64,000 nucleotides of DNA, taken from contig JAQWLM010000161.1 in assembly GCA_029247315.1 (NCBI GenBank), forward strand, positions 62,001 to 126,000, given 5' to 3'. Below the pieces are notes generated by a model that made no database searches, was not told the origin of the DNA, and was given only the letters and a program-made list of their open reading frames with translations. The DNA is from AAA164-E04 sp014239995 (GTDB lineage: Bacteria; Verrucomicrobiota; Verrucomicrobiia; Limisphaerales; AAA164-E04). Below, in pieces: positions 36,924-46,900 of the stretch (position 1 is its first letter; every line of letters starts with the position of its first letter). The translations under genes and the position numbers were made by a program.

Positions 36924-37688
36924 ATGACCGATTGGGACATATCGCACGTGCTTGAAAGCTGGGTATACGAACCTGGTAAGGCGATGGTTCGTAAAATAGA
37001 GGGTAAACATGGCGGGCAATTGATTCAAATGCGTATTGATTTAGGGGTGCTGCAGATGCACGCCTCGGGACGCCCTGATGGTCAACGCCCGCATGGCTTG
37101 GATTCCTTGCTGGATCATCACATCGAAAGATTGGAATCTCATCTTGCGGCATGCGACGGTGATGACGCTGATTTCAAATTGACTGCTGAGGAATGTGTCT
37201 CGTTGCAACAGGAAGCTATTCAGTTTCACCATCGCTATATTTGTTTCTTCCAACTTGAGCTATATGAAGAGGTTATCCAGGATGCAGACCGCAATCTGGA
37301 TGCCATTGAGATGGTGGATCAATACGGTCCGGGGGATCAGATGTCTTGGACATTGCGGCAGTTGACGCCACAGCTTCTCCTGATGCGTACCCGGGCAGTT
37401 TCTGCCCTGTCATTGGCTGAGAATGACTATGAGCAAGCCATCCGTGATGTCGAAGAGGGTATTGAAGCCCTTCAGACCTTTATCAAGGATCACATGGCCG
37501 GAGAATCTCCTGAACAGAACAGTGAACTTCAGGCCTTGCAGCAATGGCTGGAGGAAGTGCGTGGCTCACGCCCTTTGAGTCAGCGTGAAAAGCTTGAGAA
37601 GGAGCTTGATGAGGCCGTTGCCAAAGAGGACTACGAGCGCGCTGCCGAAGTGCGTGATGCCTTGAAGTGCCTGAGCGCCGCGGATTAG
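36924..37688 (+). CDS. UVR-motif protein of unknown function
   Basis: A 254-residue cytoplasmic protein. The last 30 residues (KLEKELDEAVAKEDYERAAE and on) are a UvrB/UvrC motif, the short helical hairpin that mediates UvrB-UvrC and McsA-type contacts. The N-terminal 200 residues are helical, with TPR-like spacing around 85-190 (LQQEAIQFHHRYICFFQLEL; ARAVSALSLAENDYEQAIRD), and a start (WDISHVLESWVYEPG) that I do not place in a family. A protein-protein contact role is likely. It is 47 bp upstream of the HIBADH gene on the same strand. Confidence 0.8.
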   Translation: MTDWDISHVLESWVYEPGKAMVRKIEGKHGGQLIQMRIDLGVLQMHASGRPDGQRPHGLDSLLDHHIERLESHLAACDGDDADFKLTAEECVSLQQEAIQFHHRYICFFQLELYEEVIQDADRNLDAIEMVDQYGPGDQMSWTLRQLTPQLLLMRTRAVSALSLAENDYEQAIRDVEEGIEALQTFIKDHMAGESPEQNSELQALQQWLEEVRGSRPLSQREKLEKELDEAVAKEDYERAAEVRDALKCLSAAD

Positions 37689-37735
37689 CCTTCCATCACT
37701 TTTTTTCGGACCTAACAACATCATTTGGACAGACC

Positions 37736-38614
37736 ATGAAAAAAAAAGCTGTTATTGGATTTATTGGTATCGGGGTCATGGGACGCAGCATGGCCGGTCA
37801 CCTTCTGGATGCGGGCCACTCGCTGCACGTATACAACCGCACGCGGAGCAAGGCGCAGGACTTGCTTGATCGCGGGGCATCCTGGCAGGAAACTCCAGGC
37901 AAAGTTGCTGCAGAAGCTGATGTGATCATCACTATTGTTGGTTTTCCAAGCGATGTGGAGGCCGTTTATCTCGGAGAAGATGGCATACTGGCCCATGCCA
38001 GATCGGGCAGCATCGCGATCGACATGACCACCTCCTGTCCCAGCTTGGCTGCCAAAATCGCAGAACAGGCGCATTCCAAGGGCGTGACTGTTCTGGATGC
38101 ACCGGTTTCTGGTGGAGATATTGGCGCTCGCGAGGCGCGCTTGTCCATTATGGTTGGAGGGGATGCTGGGGCTTTTGAAACCGTGAAACCCCTGCTCGAT
38201 ATCATGGGGAAAAACATTGTACTGCAGGGACCGGCGGGTTCAGGGCAGCATACCAAGATGTGCAACCAGATTGCCATTGCATCCGGAATGATGGCCATCA
38301 CCGAATCCATGGCCTACGCACGGAAATCCGGACTCAATCCAGAGATGGTGCTCAAGAGTATTGAAAGCGGGGCTGCTGGTAGTTGGTCGCTTTCCAATCT
38401 GGCTCCACGTGTCCTCAAGGAAGATTATGCCCCGGGCTTTTTCGTGAAGCATTTTATCAAGGATATGAAAATTGCCCTTGAATCCGCCGATGGCATGGGG
38501 CTGGACCTGCCCGGACTCAAGCTGGCCAAGCAGCTTTATGAGAAACTTGCCGCCCATGGCTGCGAAGACGATGGGACACAGGCACTCTTCAAGCTGTACC
38601 AGGAGCAACTCTAG
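37736..38614 (+). CDS. 3-hydroxyisobutyrate dehydrogenase-family (beta-hydroxyacid) dehydrogenase
   Basis: A 292-residue NAD(P)-dependent beta-hydroxyacid dehydrogenase. Rossmann motif GFIGIGVMGRSMAGHL (8-23), substrate motif DAPVSGGDIGAREARL (121-136) and catalytic K174 in GSGQHTKMCNQ. The family oxidises or reduces 3-hydroxyisobutyrate, tartronate semialdehyde, succinate semialdehyde and similar acids; the specificity is not readable here. The start ATG 37736 gives the usual short N-terminus before the dinucleotide fold; the open frame begins earlier, inside the previous gene. Confidence 0.92.
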   Translation: MKKKAVIGFIGIGVMGRSMAGHLLDAGHSLHVYNRTRSKAQDLLDRGASWQETPGKVAAEADVIITIVGFPSDVEAVYLGEDGILAHARSGSIAIDMTTSCPSLAAKIAEQAHSKGVTVLDAPVSGGDIGAREARLSIMVGGDAGAFETVKPLLDIMGKNIVLQGPAGSGQHTKMCNQIAIASGMMAITESMAYARKSGLNPEMVLKSIESGAAGSWSLSNLAPRVLKEDYAPGFFVKHFIKDMKIALESADGMGLDLPGLKLAKQLYEKLAAHGCEDDGTQALFKLYQEQL

Positions 38615-39137
38615 GTCATAAGCTGATATATTCTAGGGCGCTTGAGGGTGTGCCTTTCATTGTCCCCTGTTCACAGAATCCCCGGGATGCTCTCCTGCTT
38701 GTTTCAGATTATTGGCCAGGTGCATTTCCATGGCTGCTTTTTTACTGAAAACCACCTCTGATACGGGTTTCAGGATGCCTGGGACATCTTTTTTAATCGT
38801 CAATAGCGCCTGTCTATGCCCGTTGTATGCATCATGACGGCAGCTTGGTCATGGAAGCCCTGGATCCATTTGATTTTTTGAAACGCTTCAACGTGATCAA
38901 GGTGTCATGGGGCATCGATGACGATAACCCAGGCAGTCTGTCTCTCTTGGAGGTTCATCGATGGATGCTTTATCTCGCCCCTTGAATATGCAGGGACACT
39001 TCCCCTGGAACTGGATGAAACGAGCATCCATTGACGTTTTGGAACTTGGAGAGACAGGTGATGACGTGTCCTGTATTTTTTGCAGGTAAGGGGTGGTTTA
39101 CTGTGGGTTTCCAACGTTTATCGACCCGCAATAAGCT
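38615..39137. other. Spacer, perhaps with decayed minus-strand coding
   Basis: About 520 bp between convergent genes. On the minus strand one frame (about 39114 to 38811) reads through a single stop at 38905 and looks faintly protein-like (HLDHVEAFQKIKWIQGFHDQ), and another frame below it stays open for 60 codons. No family recognised; no start with a ribosome site. It may be a gene remnant. Confidence 0.3.
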
Positions 39138-40562
39138 TCACCCTTCGACGCAATGCTGGTCCAGGCTTGGATGGGACAGAAGCATTTCCAAGCTTCTGTC
39201 CACGGCACCCAGGTTCTGATCCACCACTTTCCTGGCATTGTCCCCAAGGGTGAGGCGTTTCTTGGTGTCCTTTAACAAAAGAGTCAGTGCCTCAGAAAGG
39301 GACCCTCTGTCTTGGATCTGTATGGCGGCTGCTTGCGCAAGAAAGGTATGGGTGATGGCTCGAAAGTTTTGCATGTGAGGCCCCATGACCATGGCTTTGC
39401 CCGCTGCAGCCGCTTCAATGGGGCTTTGTCCGCCTCGCGCACAGAGGCTCTTGCCAATGAACACCACATCCACATGCGGGTAGAGCGAGGCCAACTCGCC
39501 TGTGGAATTCAAGATCAGGCAATCTGGCATCTTGGCACGGGGCAAAGCATGCCCTGGATGCCATTCAGAGCGGTAAGCGACTTTCAGTCCCTTGGACTCA
39601 AGATCACGACCGGCCTCATACGCTCTTTCAAAGTGGCGTGGCACGATGATCATTCGAAGATCCGGTTGACTGCCCATCAAGGAAGCAAAAATCTCCCCAA
39701 GAATGGCCTCTTCACCTGGATGGGTGCTACTACCCAGAAGAACGTTTTGTGTATGGCTGATTCCGTGATCCGCGAGCCATTGTGGTACATCCAGCGTAGG
39801 TTTTCCTGTTTCCGTGAGCGCTGCATCAAACTTCATGTTACCCGTAACACGGATGCGGCCTGGTTGACATCCCAGAGCCTGGAGTCGCTCTGCATCAGAG
39901 GTGTTTTGGCAGCCAACCCCGGCCATGGATTGGAAAATCGGACGGAACAGGCATCGCATGCGCCTGTAACGTACAAAGGATTTTTCAGAGATACGGGCGT
40001 TGATCAAAAAGATGGGAATGTGACGCCGCTCAGCTTCCCAGCAAAGGTTGGGCCATACTTCGGCCTCTGATAAAATGATGGCCTTTGGCCGAATGACATC
40101 CAGTGCACGCCTTACCCATGAACGTCGATCAATCGGATAAAAACAGGTGTCTGTATCGGAAGGTAGTTTTTTTTTCAACTCGCCCATGCCGGTAGTGGTG
40201 GTGGTGGAGACGATGATCCTGCAGTTCCTGAGTTGCTCTTGAGCGCGCTGGACAAGTCTCAGGGAAAGGTTTACTTCACCCACGCTGACCGCGTGCAGCC
40301 AAATGCGTTCACCTTGATTGCAACTTGCAATGAAATCGGGGTTGTATCTGCCAAAACGCTGTCCGACCCGGTCCCTCCATTGGCCACGACGCGTCATGCG
40401 TCGAAAATAATAGGGGGAGGCGACCAGCAGCCCCAGGTTGAAAAGGCAGCCATAGATCCACTGAAGCAATCCTGAACCTGCTAAACCCTCGGATTCGCTG
40501 GACCTTTTTGGGTCACAATCAACTGTCTTTTCTTCCGCCATGTAACGTGGATTCAATCTCAT
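39138..40562 (-). CDS. waaA: 3-deoxy-D-manno-octulosonic acid transferase (Kdo transferase)
   Basis: A 474-residue GT30-type glycosyltransferase that adds Kdo to lipid A precursor at the inner membrane. TM anchor at about 33-50; the general-base region is LHAVSVGEVNLS (E96); the middle contains SEAEVWPNLCWEA and NARISEKSFVRYRR; the C-terminal half has VLLGSSTHPGEEAIL, VPRHFERA and FIGKSLCARGGQSPIEAAAAG, all typical. It shows that the cell makes LPS. The start is ATG 40562, with ATG 40541 as an alternative. No other lipid A genes are adjacent. Confidence 0.95.
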   Translation of the reverse strand: MRLNPRYMAEEKTVDCDPKRSSESEGLAGSGLLQWIYGCLFNLGLLVASPYYFRRMTRRGQWRDRVGQRFGRYNPDFIASCNQGERIWLHAVSVGEVNLSLRLVQRAQEQLRNCRIIVSTTTTTGMGELKKKLPSDTDTCFYPIDRRSWVRRALDVIRPKAIILSEAEVWPNLCWEAERRHIPIFLINARISEKSFVRYRRMRCLFRPIFQSMAGVGCQNTSDAERLQALGCQPGRIRVTGNMKFDAALTETGKPTLDVPQWLADHGISHTQNVLLGSSTHPGEEAILGEIFASLMGSQPDLRMIIVPRHFERAYEAGRDLESKGLKVAYRSEWHPGHALPRAKMPDCLILNSTGELASLYPHVDVVFIGKSLCARGGQSPIEAAAAGKAMVMGPHMQNFRAITHTFLAQAAAIQIQDRGSLSEALTLLLKDTKKRLTLGDNARKVVDQNLGAVDRSLEMLLSHPSLDQHCVEG

Positions 40563-40768
40563 ACGATCCGCCCGATCGCCGAATAAGTGGGTTTAGCGGA
40601 AAAAGATGAACTACACAATTAAAACAGTCGGTAACATCCAGGGATTAAGTATCATGGTATCTCCATGTCCCAAAGTGGCTGCAGACCAATTGCGACCCCT
40701 TTTCATGGGTCAATGATTTTGAGCCCTTTTGGCAGAAAATGAAAGTCATGTGGCAGAAGATGTGCACC

Positions 40769-41464
40769 TCAGTCGCATGGAAGGTTTTTGTGTCCTAGTA
40801 GGAGTGCCTCAACGGAAGCATAATCATGCACCACAAAGTCTGCTTTTGCCAATCCATCGCTTTCCATGCTGTTGGTGATCGCAATGACCTGCATACCAGC
40901 GGATTTACCAGCTTGCACGCCCGAGGGTGCATCCTCGATCACGCAGATTTGCTCAGGAGGTACACCCATCCCCTGCGCAGCCCTGAGGAAGATATCCGGG
41001 GAAGGTTTCCCCTGAGCAACATCCTGCGCACTCACCACGGTAGGGAAAAAACGCCTCAAGCCCCTGAGTTCAAGTACGACATCAATGACGGCATGCATGG
41101 AGCCCGAGGCCACGGAGAGGCTGAGGTGGTGGGAGAGGTTCTCTACAAGACTTGGGAGAGGTTCAAAGATGGGTTTTTTCGATTGAATCAGTTCGATGAG
41201 TCGATCCTGTTTGCGTTTTGTGAGCTCTGCGAGTGAAGGTGATGGGGCATGCAAGGCGATGAAGTCATCCCAGACTGCCCGATCGGACTTGCCAAGATAG
41301 TTTTCAAAGGTAATCCCATGGTTTTTTGCATAACCCATTTCATCGAATATCTCCATGAATGCTTGTTGATGAAGGGGTTCACTGTCGACGATCACGCCGT
41401 CCATGTCAAAAATGACGGCCTTGATATGTTCAAGTTGTGGGTGGGGGCAATGAGTTTCTTTCAT
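40769..41464 (-). CDS. HAD-family phosphatase/phosphomutase (beta-PGM-like)
   Basis: A 231-residue HAD hydrolase of subfamily I with an alpha-helical cap. Motif I is FDMDGVIVDSEP (D20 nucleophile, D22 acid/base), motif II ASGS, motif III GKPSPDIFL, motif IV VIEDAPSGVQAG. It matches beta-phosphoglucomutase and sugar-phosphatase relatives; the substrate is undetermined. The start ATG 41464 is just before the beta-1 strand; the frame is open 54 codons upstream without coding character. Confidence 0.9.
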   Translation of the reverse strand: MKETHCPHPQLEHIKAVIFDMDGVIVDSEPLHQQAFMEIFDEMGYAKNHGITFENYLGKSDRAVWDDFIALHAPSPSLAELTKRKQDRLIELIQSKKPIFEPLPSLVENLSHHLSLSVASGSMHAVIDVVLELRGLRRFFPTVVSAQDVAQGKPSPDIFLRAAQGMGVPPEQICVIEDAPSGVQAGKSAGMQVIAITNSMESDGLAKADFVVHDYASVEALLLGHKNLPCD

Positions 41465-41880
41465 GTGTAAGCAAATATCCGGATCTGAATTAAATAGATG
41501 AGGATCAGGAGTCAGTCGTAAAGCCCTACGCGGTTTGTGAGGCTGGAAATCGCCATCAACCTGGGATCGGCATGTATTTTTTCCTGTAATTGGTATGGTG
41601 GGACTCTGGGACAGATGACCGTGCATAGCTGGTCCGTGCTGGAGATCATTCGCCAGGGAACCACTCGGAAATATGCCATTGATTCTCGATTGATTTGCCT
41701 TCCATCACGCGTCATGCGGGTCTTTTTTCGTGCCAGTGAATGGATTTTGCAACGAAATAAACGCGCTAGAGCAACCATTTCGGTTGCTGAGGATGTTTTC
41801 TGAAGCGGTGGGCTTCAGGTATTTGGTGCAAATAAAACCTTGCCGATCCACTGGGTTTTCCATTAATCAATGGGTGCGTT
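41465..41880. other. Spacer before tRNA-Leu
   Basis: No gene supported. Open frames exist on both strands (41512-41778 minus, 41537-41803 plus), overlapping each other; neither has a ribosome site or a recognisable family. Confidence 0.45.
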
Positions 41881-41967
41881 GCCCATGTGGCGGAATTGGC
41901 AGACGCGCTAGATTCAGGTTCTAGTCCCAGCAATGGGGTGGAGGTTCGACTCCTCTCGTGGGCACCA
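41881..41967 (+). tRNA. tRNA-Leu (CAG)
   Basis: An 87-nt class II tRNA including the encoded CCA. Acceptor GCCCATG pairs with CGTGGGC; D arm TGGCGGAATTGGCAGACGCGC; anticodon stem CTAGA/TCTAG around loop TTCAGGT with anticodon CAG; long variable arm CCCAGCAATGGGGT; T arm GGAGG TTCGACT CCTCT. Reads CTG codons. The sequence after the CCA may hold an old integration site. Confidence 0.97.
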
Positions 41968-42243
41968 TTTAACCATCAATAGTTTATTGATTTGTTAAAC
42001 TTACTTTGCCAGCTACCTAAATGAATTGTGGGGCCACTTTGGGGCCACTTGATGCGTGCATATACGAAGAATGCTTTCCAGTCAGATTAGGCTGTTTTAT
42101 CGCATAACTTCGATTTTATGCGCCAATTGAGTCTGTTCAGCTTGGAAAAACTTTCAATAGGCATTAATTGGGGTCAGCAGCGGTGAGCCCTGAAAAATCA
42201 AAGAACAACCCCGCAATGTTCCGTCAACCAGCCTAGTTGTTCA
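41968..42243. other. Possible decayed integration region after tRNA-Leu
   Basis: AT-rich spacer starting right after the tRNA CCA with TTTAACCATCAATAG, and carrying the doubled GGGGCCACTTTGGGGCCACTT motif near 42030-42050. No integrase frame survives and no second copy of the tRNA 3' end was found nearby, so an attachment site is only suspected, mainly from the phage-like gene that follows. Confidence 0.25.
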
Positions 42244-42669
42244 TCAAGTCACACCACAACCAGAGTTTTCGTTGGTGCTCAGGAACTGAGTGATGGAGTT
42301 GACCTGAATCACCTTGCTCTGTTGTCCATGCTGATGGGCCAGGCTACCAATGACTTGTTTCGTACGCTTGGACAACAACTCCCAAGCGCGTTCACGTTTC
42401 AGGATCGCATCCATGCGACGAGGCATCGGCATACGACGAATCCAGTCCAGTGTGTCCATGACATCCAGGCTCATGACCCGTTCGTATTCCGCAGGCAGCT
42501 GGTCGCTGTCCAAGTCGTCGTTACAGGGTCGATCCAGACCTTCAGGACCATCCCACATGTAGCGACGCTTCCACTCGCGAACGGTGCCTGGCTTGATGTC
42601 CAGCAAGGCACCTACCTTACCAGAAGATTTACCAGCTTCAACGTATCCAGTGGCATCGCTCATCTTCAT
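42244..42669 (-). CDS. Phage-terminase-like HTH protein
   Basis: A 141-residue protein. Residues about 15-38 (KVGALLDIKPGTVREWKRRY) form a helix-turn-helix like that of gpP/small-terminase ATPase-subunit N-termini and some transposase leaders. The middle is acidic (GLDRPCNDDLDSD) and the end helical and basic, without a catalytic domain, so it is either a small DNA-binding subunit or a truncated protein. A phage origin fits its position 276 bp after tRNA-Leu. The start ATG 42669 has AAGG eleven bases upstream. I am not certain of the family. Confidence 0.6.
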   Translation of the reverse strand: MKMSDATGYVEAGKSSGKVGALLDIKPGTVREWKRRYMWDGPEGLDRPCNDDLDSDQLPAEYERVMSLDVMDTLDWIRRMPMPRRMDAILKRERAWELLSKRTKQVIGSLAHQHGQQSKVIQVNSITQFLSTNENSGCGVT

Positions 42670-42827
42670 CTTGATTTCTGCCTTGCAGGAATCTGGTTCT
42701 CTGGTTTGGCACGCAAGCGCATTTCCCGTTGTTATGGGAATGAGCTGGAAGGCTCAGGATGGCCTGCTGGAAATTGAATCGGGCCACCCAAAACAGTGGC
42801 ATGCATCCAGCGGTTTTCCTCCAATTT

Positions 42828-43772
42828 CTAAAGACCAAAAACTCGCTGCATCTGTTTCCTTACCAGTCGAAGCCTATCAACTCCACCACCCCCTACCTCA
42901 GCGGTTGCCCAGCCTGTGAAATTGATGTCCGACAGGCCTTCCCTCACTTCATTCCAGGGTAAATCGCCCTCACCGATGTCCGTGAATTTGTTTTGGGCAC
43001 GACTGAATCCTTTGACATCCAATTTCACACAACGATAGCCGAAGCTCTGGATCCACTCCTTGGGTTGCCCGTATTTCCAGTGATTACCGATATCATAATA
43101 CATCCCGACCCAGGGGCTGTTGAAGCTGTCGACAAAGCGCACAAACCCGTCTGCGGATTGCTCAGGGGGAGCATCGTGCTCATAGAACATCTTGTTCCAG
43201 ACGTTCTCGATCAGGATCGGTTGTCCCAATGACGCCGCCAATGGGATCAAGTGCTTGATTCCCTGGCGGGCTCTTTCCTCAATGACTTCTGCAGGACCAT
43301 CATCGCCACGTCCTATCACAATCAGTACCCCATTGCCCCCTGCAGCATGTGAAACGCGGATACAATGCTCGATGTTTGAAATACTCTGCTTGCGTTCCGA
43401 CTCCTTGGCGCTTGTCAGACGTTGACTCCAGTGAGCGTGGTTGATGGCATTATGCACGAAAACACCGGATTCCTTGACCGCCTGACGGGCCTGAGTGGGG
43501 GTGTAACCTGCAGCTTGATCAAAATCAACCCCATCGAATCCAGCCTCTCCAGCCATGCTGAGGCGCTCGGTCAAATTCAGTTTTTTCCCTTGGTCTTCCT
43601 TGGTGATCATCCCCAGCTTGCAGGAGAGGAGGATGGGTTTCCCAAGGGGAGGGCGGATGATGGAAGATGCCTTATCCACCTCGCTCGAATCTTGAGCCAA
43701 GCCACCGATGGAGGGGATGGCGACGGCTGCACCCGCCCCGGTCGTTAGAAAATGTCTTCGGCTTTGTTTCAT
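42828..43772 (-). CDS. Secreted sugar-phosphate isomerase/epimerase-type TIM barrel
   Basis: A 314-residue protein with a Tat-like leader (MKQSRRHFLTTGAGAAVAIPS). The body is an AP-endonuclease-2/xylose-isomerase-like TIM barrel: EAGFDGVDFD, VLIVIGRG, PILIENVWNKM and VGMYYDIGNHWKYG include the metal-binding Glu, Asp and His expected in hydroxypyruvate isomerase- and tagatose-epimerase-like enzymes. It probably isomerises a sugar or keto acid in the periplasm. The start ATG 43772 gives the leader; the open frame goes 37 codons further without support. Divergent from the FG-GAP gene. Confidence 0.87.
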   Translation of the reverse strand: MKQSRRHFLTTGAGAAVAIPSIGGLAQDSSEVDKASSIIRPPLGKPILLSCKLGMITKEDQGKKLNLTERLSMAGEAGFDGVDFDQAAGYTPTQARQAVKESGVFVHNAINHAHWSQRLTSAKESERKQSISNIEHCIRVSHAAGGNGVLIVIGRGDDGPAEVIEERARQGIKHLIPLAASLGQPILIENVWNKMFYEHDAPPEQSADGFVRFVDSFNSPWVGMYYDIGNHWKYGQPKEWIQSFGYRCVKLDVKGFSRAQNKFTDIGEGDLPWNEVREGLSDINFTGWATAEVGGGGVDRLRLVRKQMQRVFGL

Positions 43773-43956
43773 CAATAGTGTTTTATGGGATTTTTTCCAG
43801 GGAGTCAAACAGACTGAAGCATCTGCTTGGGGCCCCTTCCTCTGAGGATCCAAGGTGTCGTGGCACGGATTCGGTGACACCATTGCCTGGTTATTCGCTT
43901 ATAGATTCAGAAAAGGCTTGCCCTAAGCTTGAAGATAATGTGCACAATTAAAACCG

Positions 43957-46900
43957 ATGGCCTTTTCCTTCTTTAAGTATGATCTCCCAGGCGGGATTTC
44001 CTGTCTTGGGTCCCAAAACGTTGCCTTTTGCTGGAGAGCCTTCAAATCCACGGTCACTTTAATGATTCTGGCATTCCTTGTTTGCGCATGCAGCCCAAAG
44101 GAAACAGGGTCGACAAATGCCCCGGTGAAGGCTTCTTTAGGGATGATCAAGACGCCCCTCAAAACATGGAGCATAGACGAGGCAAATAAACCGCATTTCC
44201 GGAAACTTGATGCCTCCCGTACTGGTATTGGGTTCAGGCACCGCTGGCAACCAAGGGATGCATACGAACGACGCTTGCTGCGTACGGGCTTTTCTGGGGG
44301 AGGCGTTGCCATGGGGGATTTTGATGGAGACGGTCAATGTGACATCTTCCTGACCCGTCCCCATGGTGGGGGAAGGCTTTATCAGAACAAGGGGGATTTC
44401 AAATTTGAGGACCTTACCGAAAAGGCTGGCCTTGGGTATCCAGATGATTGGGGCACTGGAACTGCCTTTGTGGATTTGGAGGGTGATGGGGATTTTGACC
44501 TGATTGCCTGCCAGCACGCAGGACCAAACCGGGTCTATCTGAACGATGGTAACGGTAACTTCGTTGAGTCCGCAAAGTCGCTTGGTCTGGCCTTTTCCGG
44601 TGCCAGCATCAAGATGATCTTTTCGGACTATGATGCGGACGGCGACCTGGATGCCTTTCTGGTGACCAATCGACTGGAACCCCGGAAGCCTCGTCCAGCA
44701 AAATGGGACGGCAAACCTGGTCATTATCGACCTGCGGCTGGCTATGAAGAGGAGGTAGGTACCATTGACCTGAGCAATGGTACGCAAAAGTTTGCCAAGG
44801 CAGGACAATTTGATCACCTCTACCGTAACGAACTTGTGCCCTCGGGCACACTGAAATTCACGGATGTGAGCGTGGATGCAGGTATCCGTGGTGCCTGGCA
44901 TGGATTGGACGCCGTCTGGTGGGATGCCAACGGAGATCTCTATCCTGATCTATACGTGGCCAATGACTTTACAGATCCCGACGCCTTTCTGGTCAACCAG
45001 GGGGATGGAACCTTCAAGGCGGTGGAAGGTACCGCGATTCCCAGTATGCCATGGTTCAGCATGGGGCTGGGCTCCGGTGATTTTGATGGAGACGGTCGTT
45101 TTGACCTGATGGTGGCGGACATGGCAGGTACCACCCATTTCAGGGAAAAAATGGCCATGGGAGCCATGGAATCCGTCGACTGGTTCCTTGATTTCGCACA
45201 CCCAAAACAGTACATGCGCAATGCGGTTTACCTGAATACAGGCAGCGACTATTTTCAGGAGGGAGCGCACTTGCTTGGACTTGCCAAGTCCAACTGGACC
45301 TGGTCCATCAAGGTGTGTGATCTGGATGGCGATGGATATGAAGATATTTTCATCACCAATGGCTTCACGCGCGATTACATGGACAGTGACTTTTCAAGAA
45401 GTCTGGAGAGCAAGGGGCTGAAAGGGAGCCCTGATGCCTGGCTTCAAGCCCCCATGCTCAAGGAACATAACATGGCCTTTTCTCGTGGAGGGCAAGTTCC
45501 CTTCAGGGACCGGGCTGCCGAGTGGGGGATTGACGAGGAAGGTATTGCCTTTGGTGCCGCCATTGGAGATTTGAATGGGGATGGTCGCCCTGATCTGGTT
45601 GTCAACCAGTTTGACGACGCACCCCTGATTTATGAAAATCGATCACCCGGAAACCGTATTGAGCTGAATCTTGTCGGGGACAATGCAAATCGGCATGGCG
45701 TCGGTGCGGTGGTGCGCGCCCATGCCGGCCAGTCAATGCAGATAAGGTATGCCCAGTTTGGCCGTGGGTATCTTTCAGCCGACGAACCTAGTTTGAATTT
45801 TGGCCTGGGTGATTCCACCCTCATTGATAGCCTGGAAATTGTATGGCCTGATGGAAGACACCAGTATTTAGAGAAACTTGAAGCAGGTTACCGATACACC
45901 GTTCACGTGCCCGAGCATAGCGAGCCGCCTTCCCGGACAACGCCACAAAAGGATCCCTTGTATGCCTCGTCCACGCTGTTGGCTGCATTTCCTCATGTCG
46001 AGAGACCTTACGATGATTTCAAGCGCCAGCCCCTTCTTGCGGACAAACAATCCCAGTCTGGCCCATGGATGAGTTGGGGGGATGTGGACGGTGATGGTGA
46101 CCAGGATCTCTATCTTGGGGGGGCTGCAGGTCAGGCAGGTCAATTATTGATTCATCAGGACGGGCAGTTTGTAAGGCATTCGATGGAAACATTCGATTTG
46201 CACCAGGCGAGTGAAGACATGGGATGTCTCTTTCTGGATATGGACGGTGATCAAGATCTTGATCTATATGTTGTCAGCGGCGGGGTGGAAAGTGAGTCCG
46301 GATCTCTCGTGCTGCAGGATCGTGTGTATCATAATCAGACCGAAGATGGATCCAAGGTGCGGTTTGTGCATGTGCCAGAAGCCCTGCCAGTCTTCCATGA
46401 AAGCGGTGGACCCGTGTGTGCCACTGATTTGGATCACGATGGGGATCTGGATTTATTTGTGGGTGGGCGGCATGTTCCAGGAAAATATCCTCTGGCTCCA
46501 TCCAGCAGGATTCTAATCAATCAGGGTGGGCTTTTTGAAGATAAGACATCAGATTGGTCTCCGGATCTCGAGGACGTCGGCATGGTCACCGATGCCCTGT
46601 GGGCTGATGTAGACGGAGATCAACATGAGGATCTCATAATGAGCACGGAACTGGGACCCATCCGGATTTTCCTCAAAAAGGCAGATCAACTTGTTGAAAC
46701 CACCCAGCAATCTGGCCTCATGGCATTGACTGGTTGGTGGCAGGGGATCGCAGTTGCGGATATCGACGGGGACGGAGACCTGGACATTGCCGCCAGTAAC
46801 CGGGGTTTGAATACCAAGTATCAACCCAAGCCAGGTCATCCTTATCAGCTCTATTATGGGGATTTCGATGGGGACGGGACCCATCATTTGGTCGAAGCCA

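Noticed and set aside
41512..41803. Overlapping open frames on both strands before tRNA-Leu
   Set aside because: Neither shows domain features or a start signal; I could not tell which, if any, is real.
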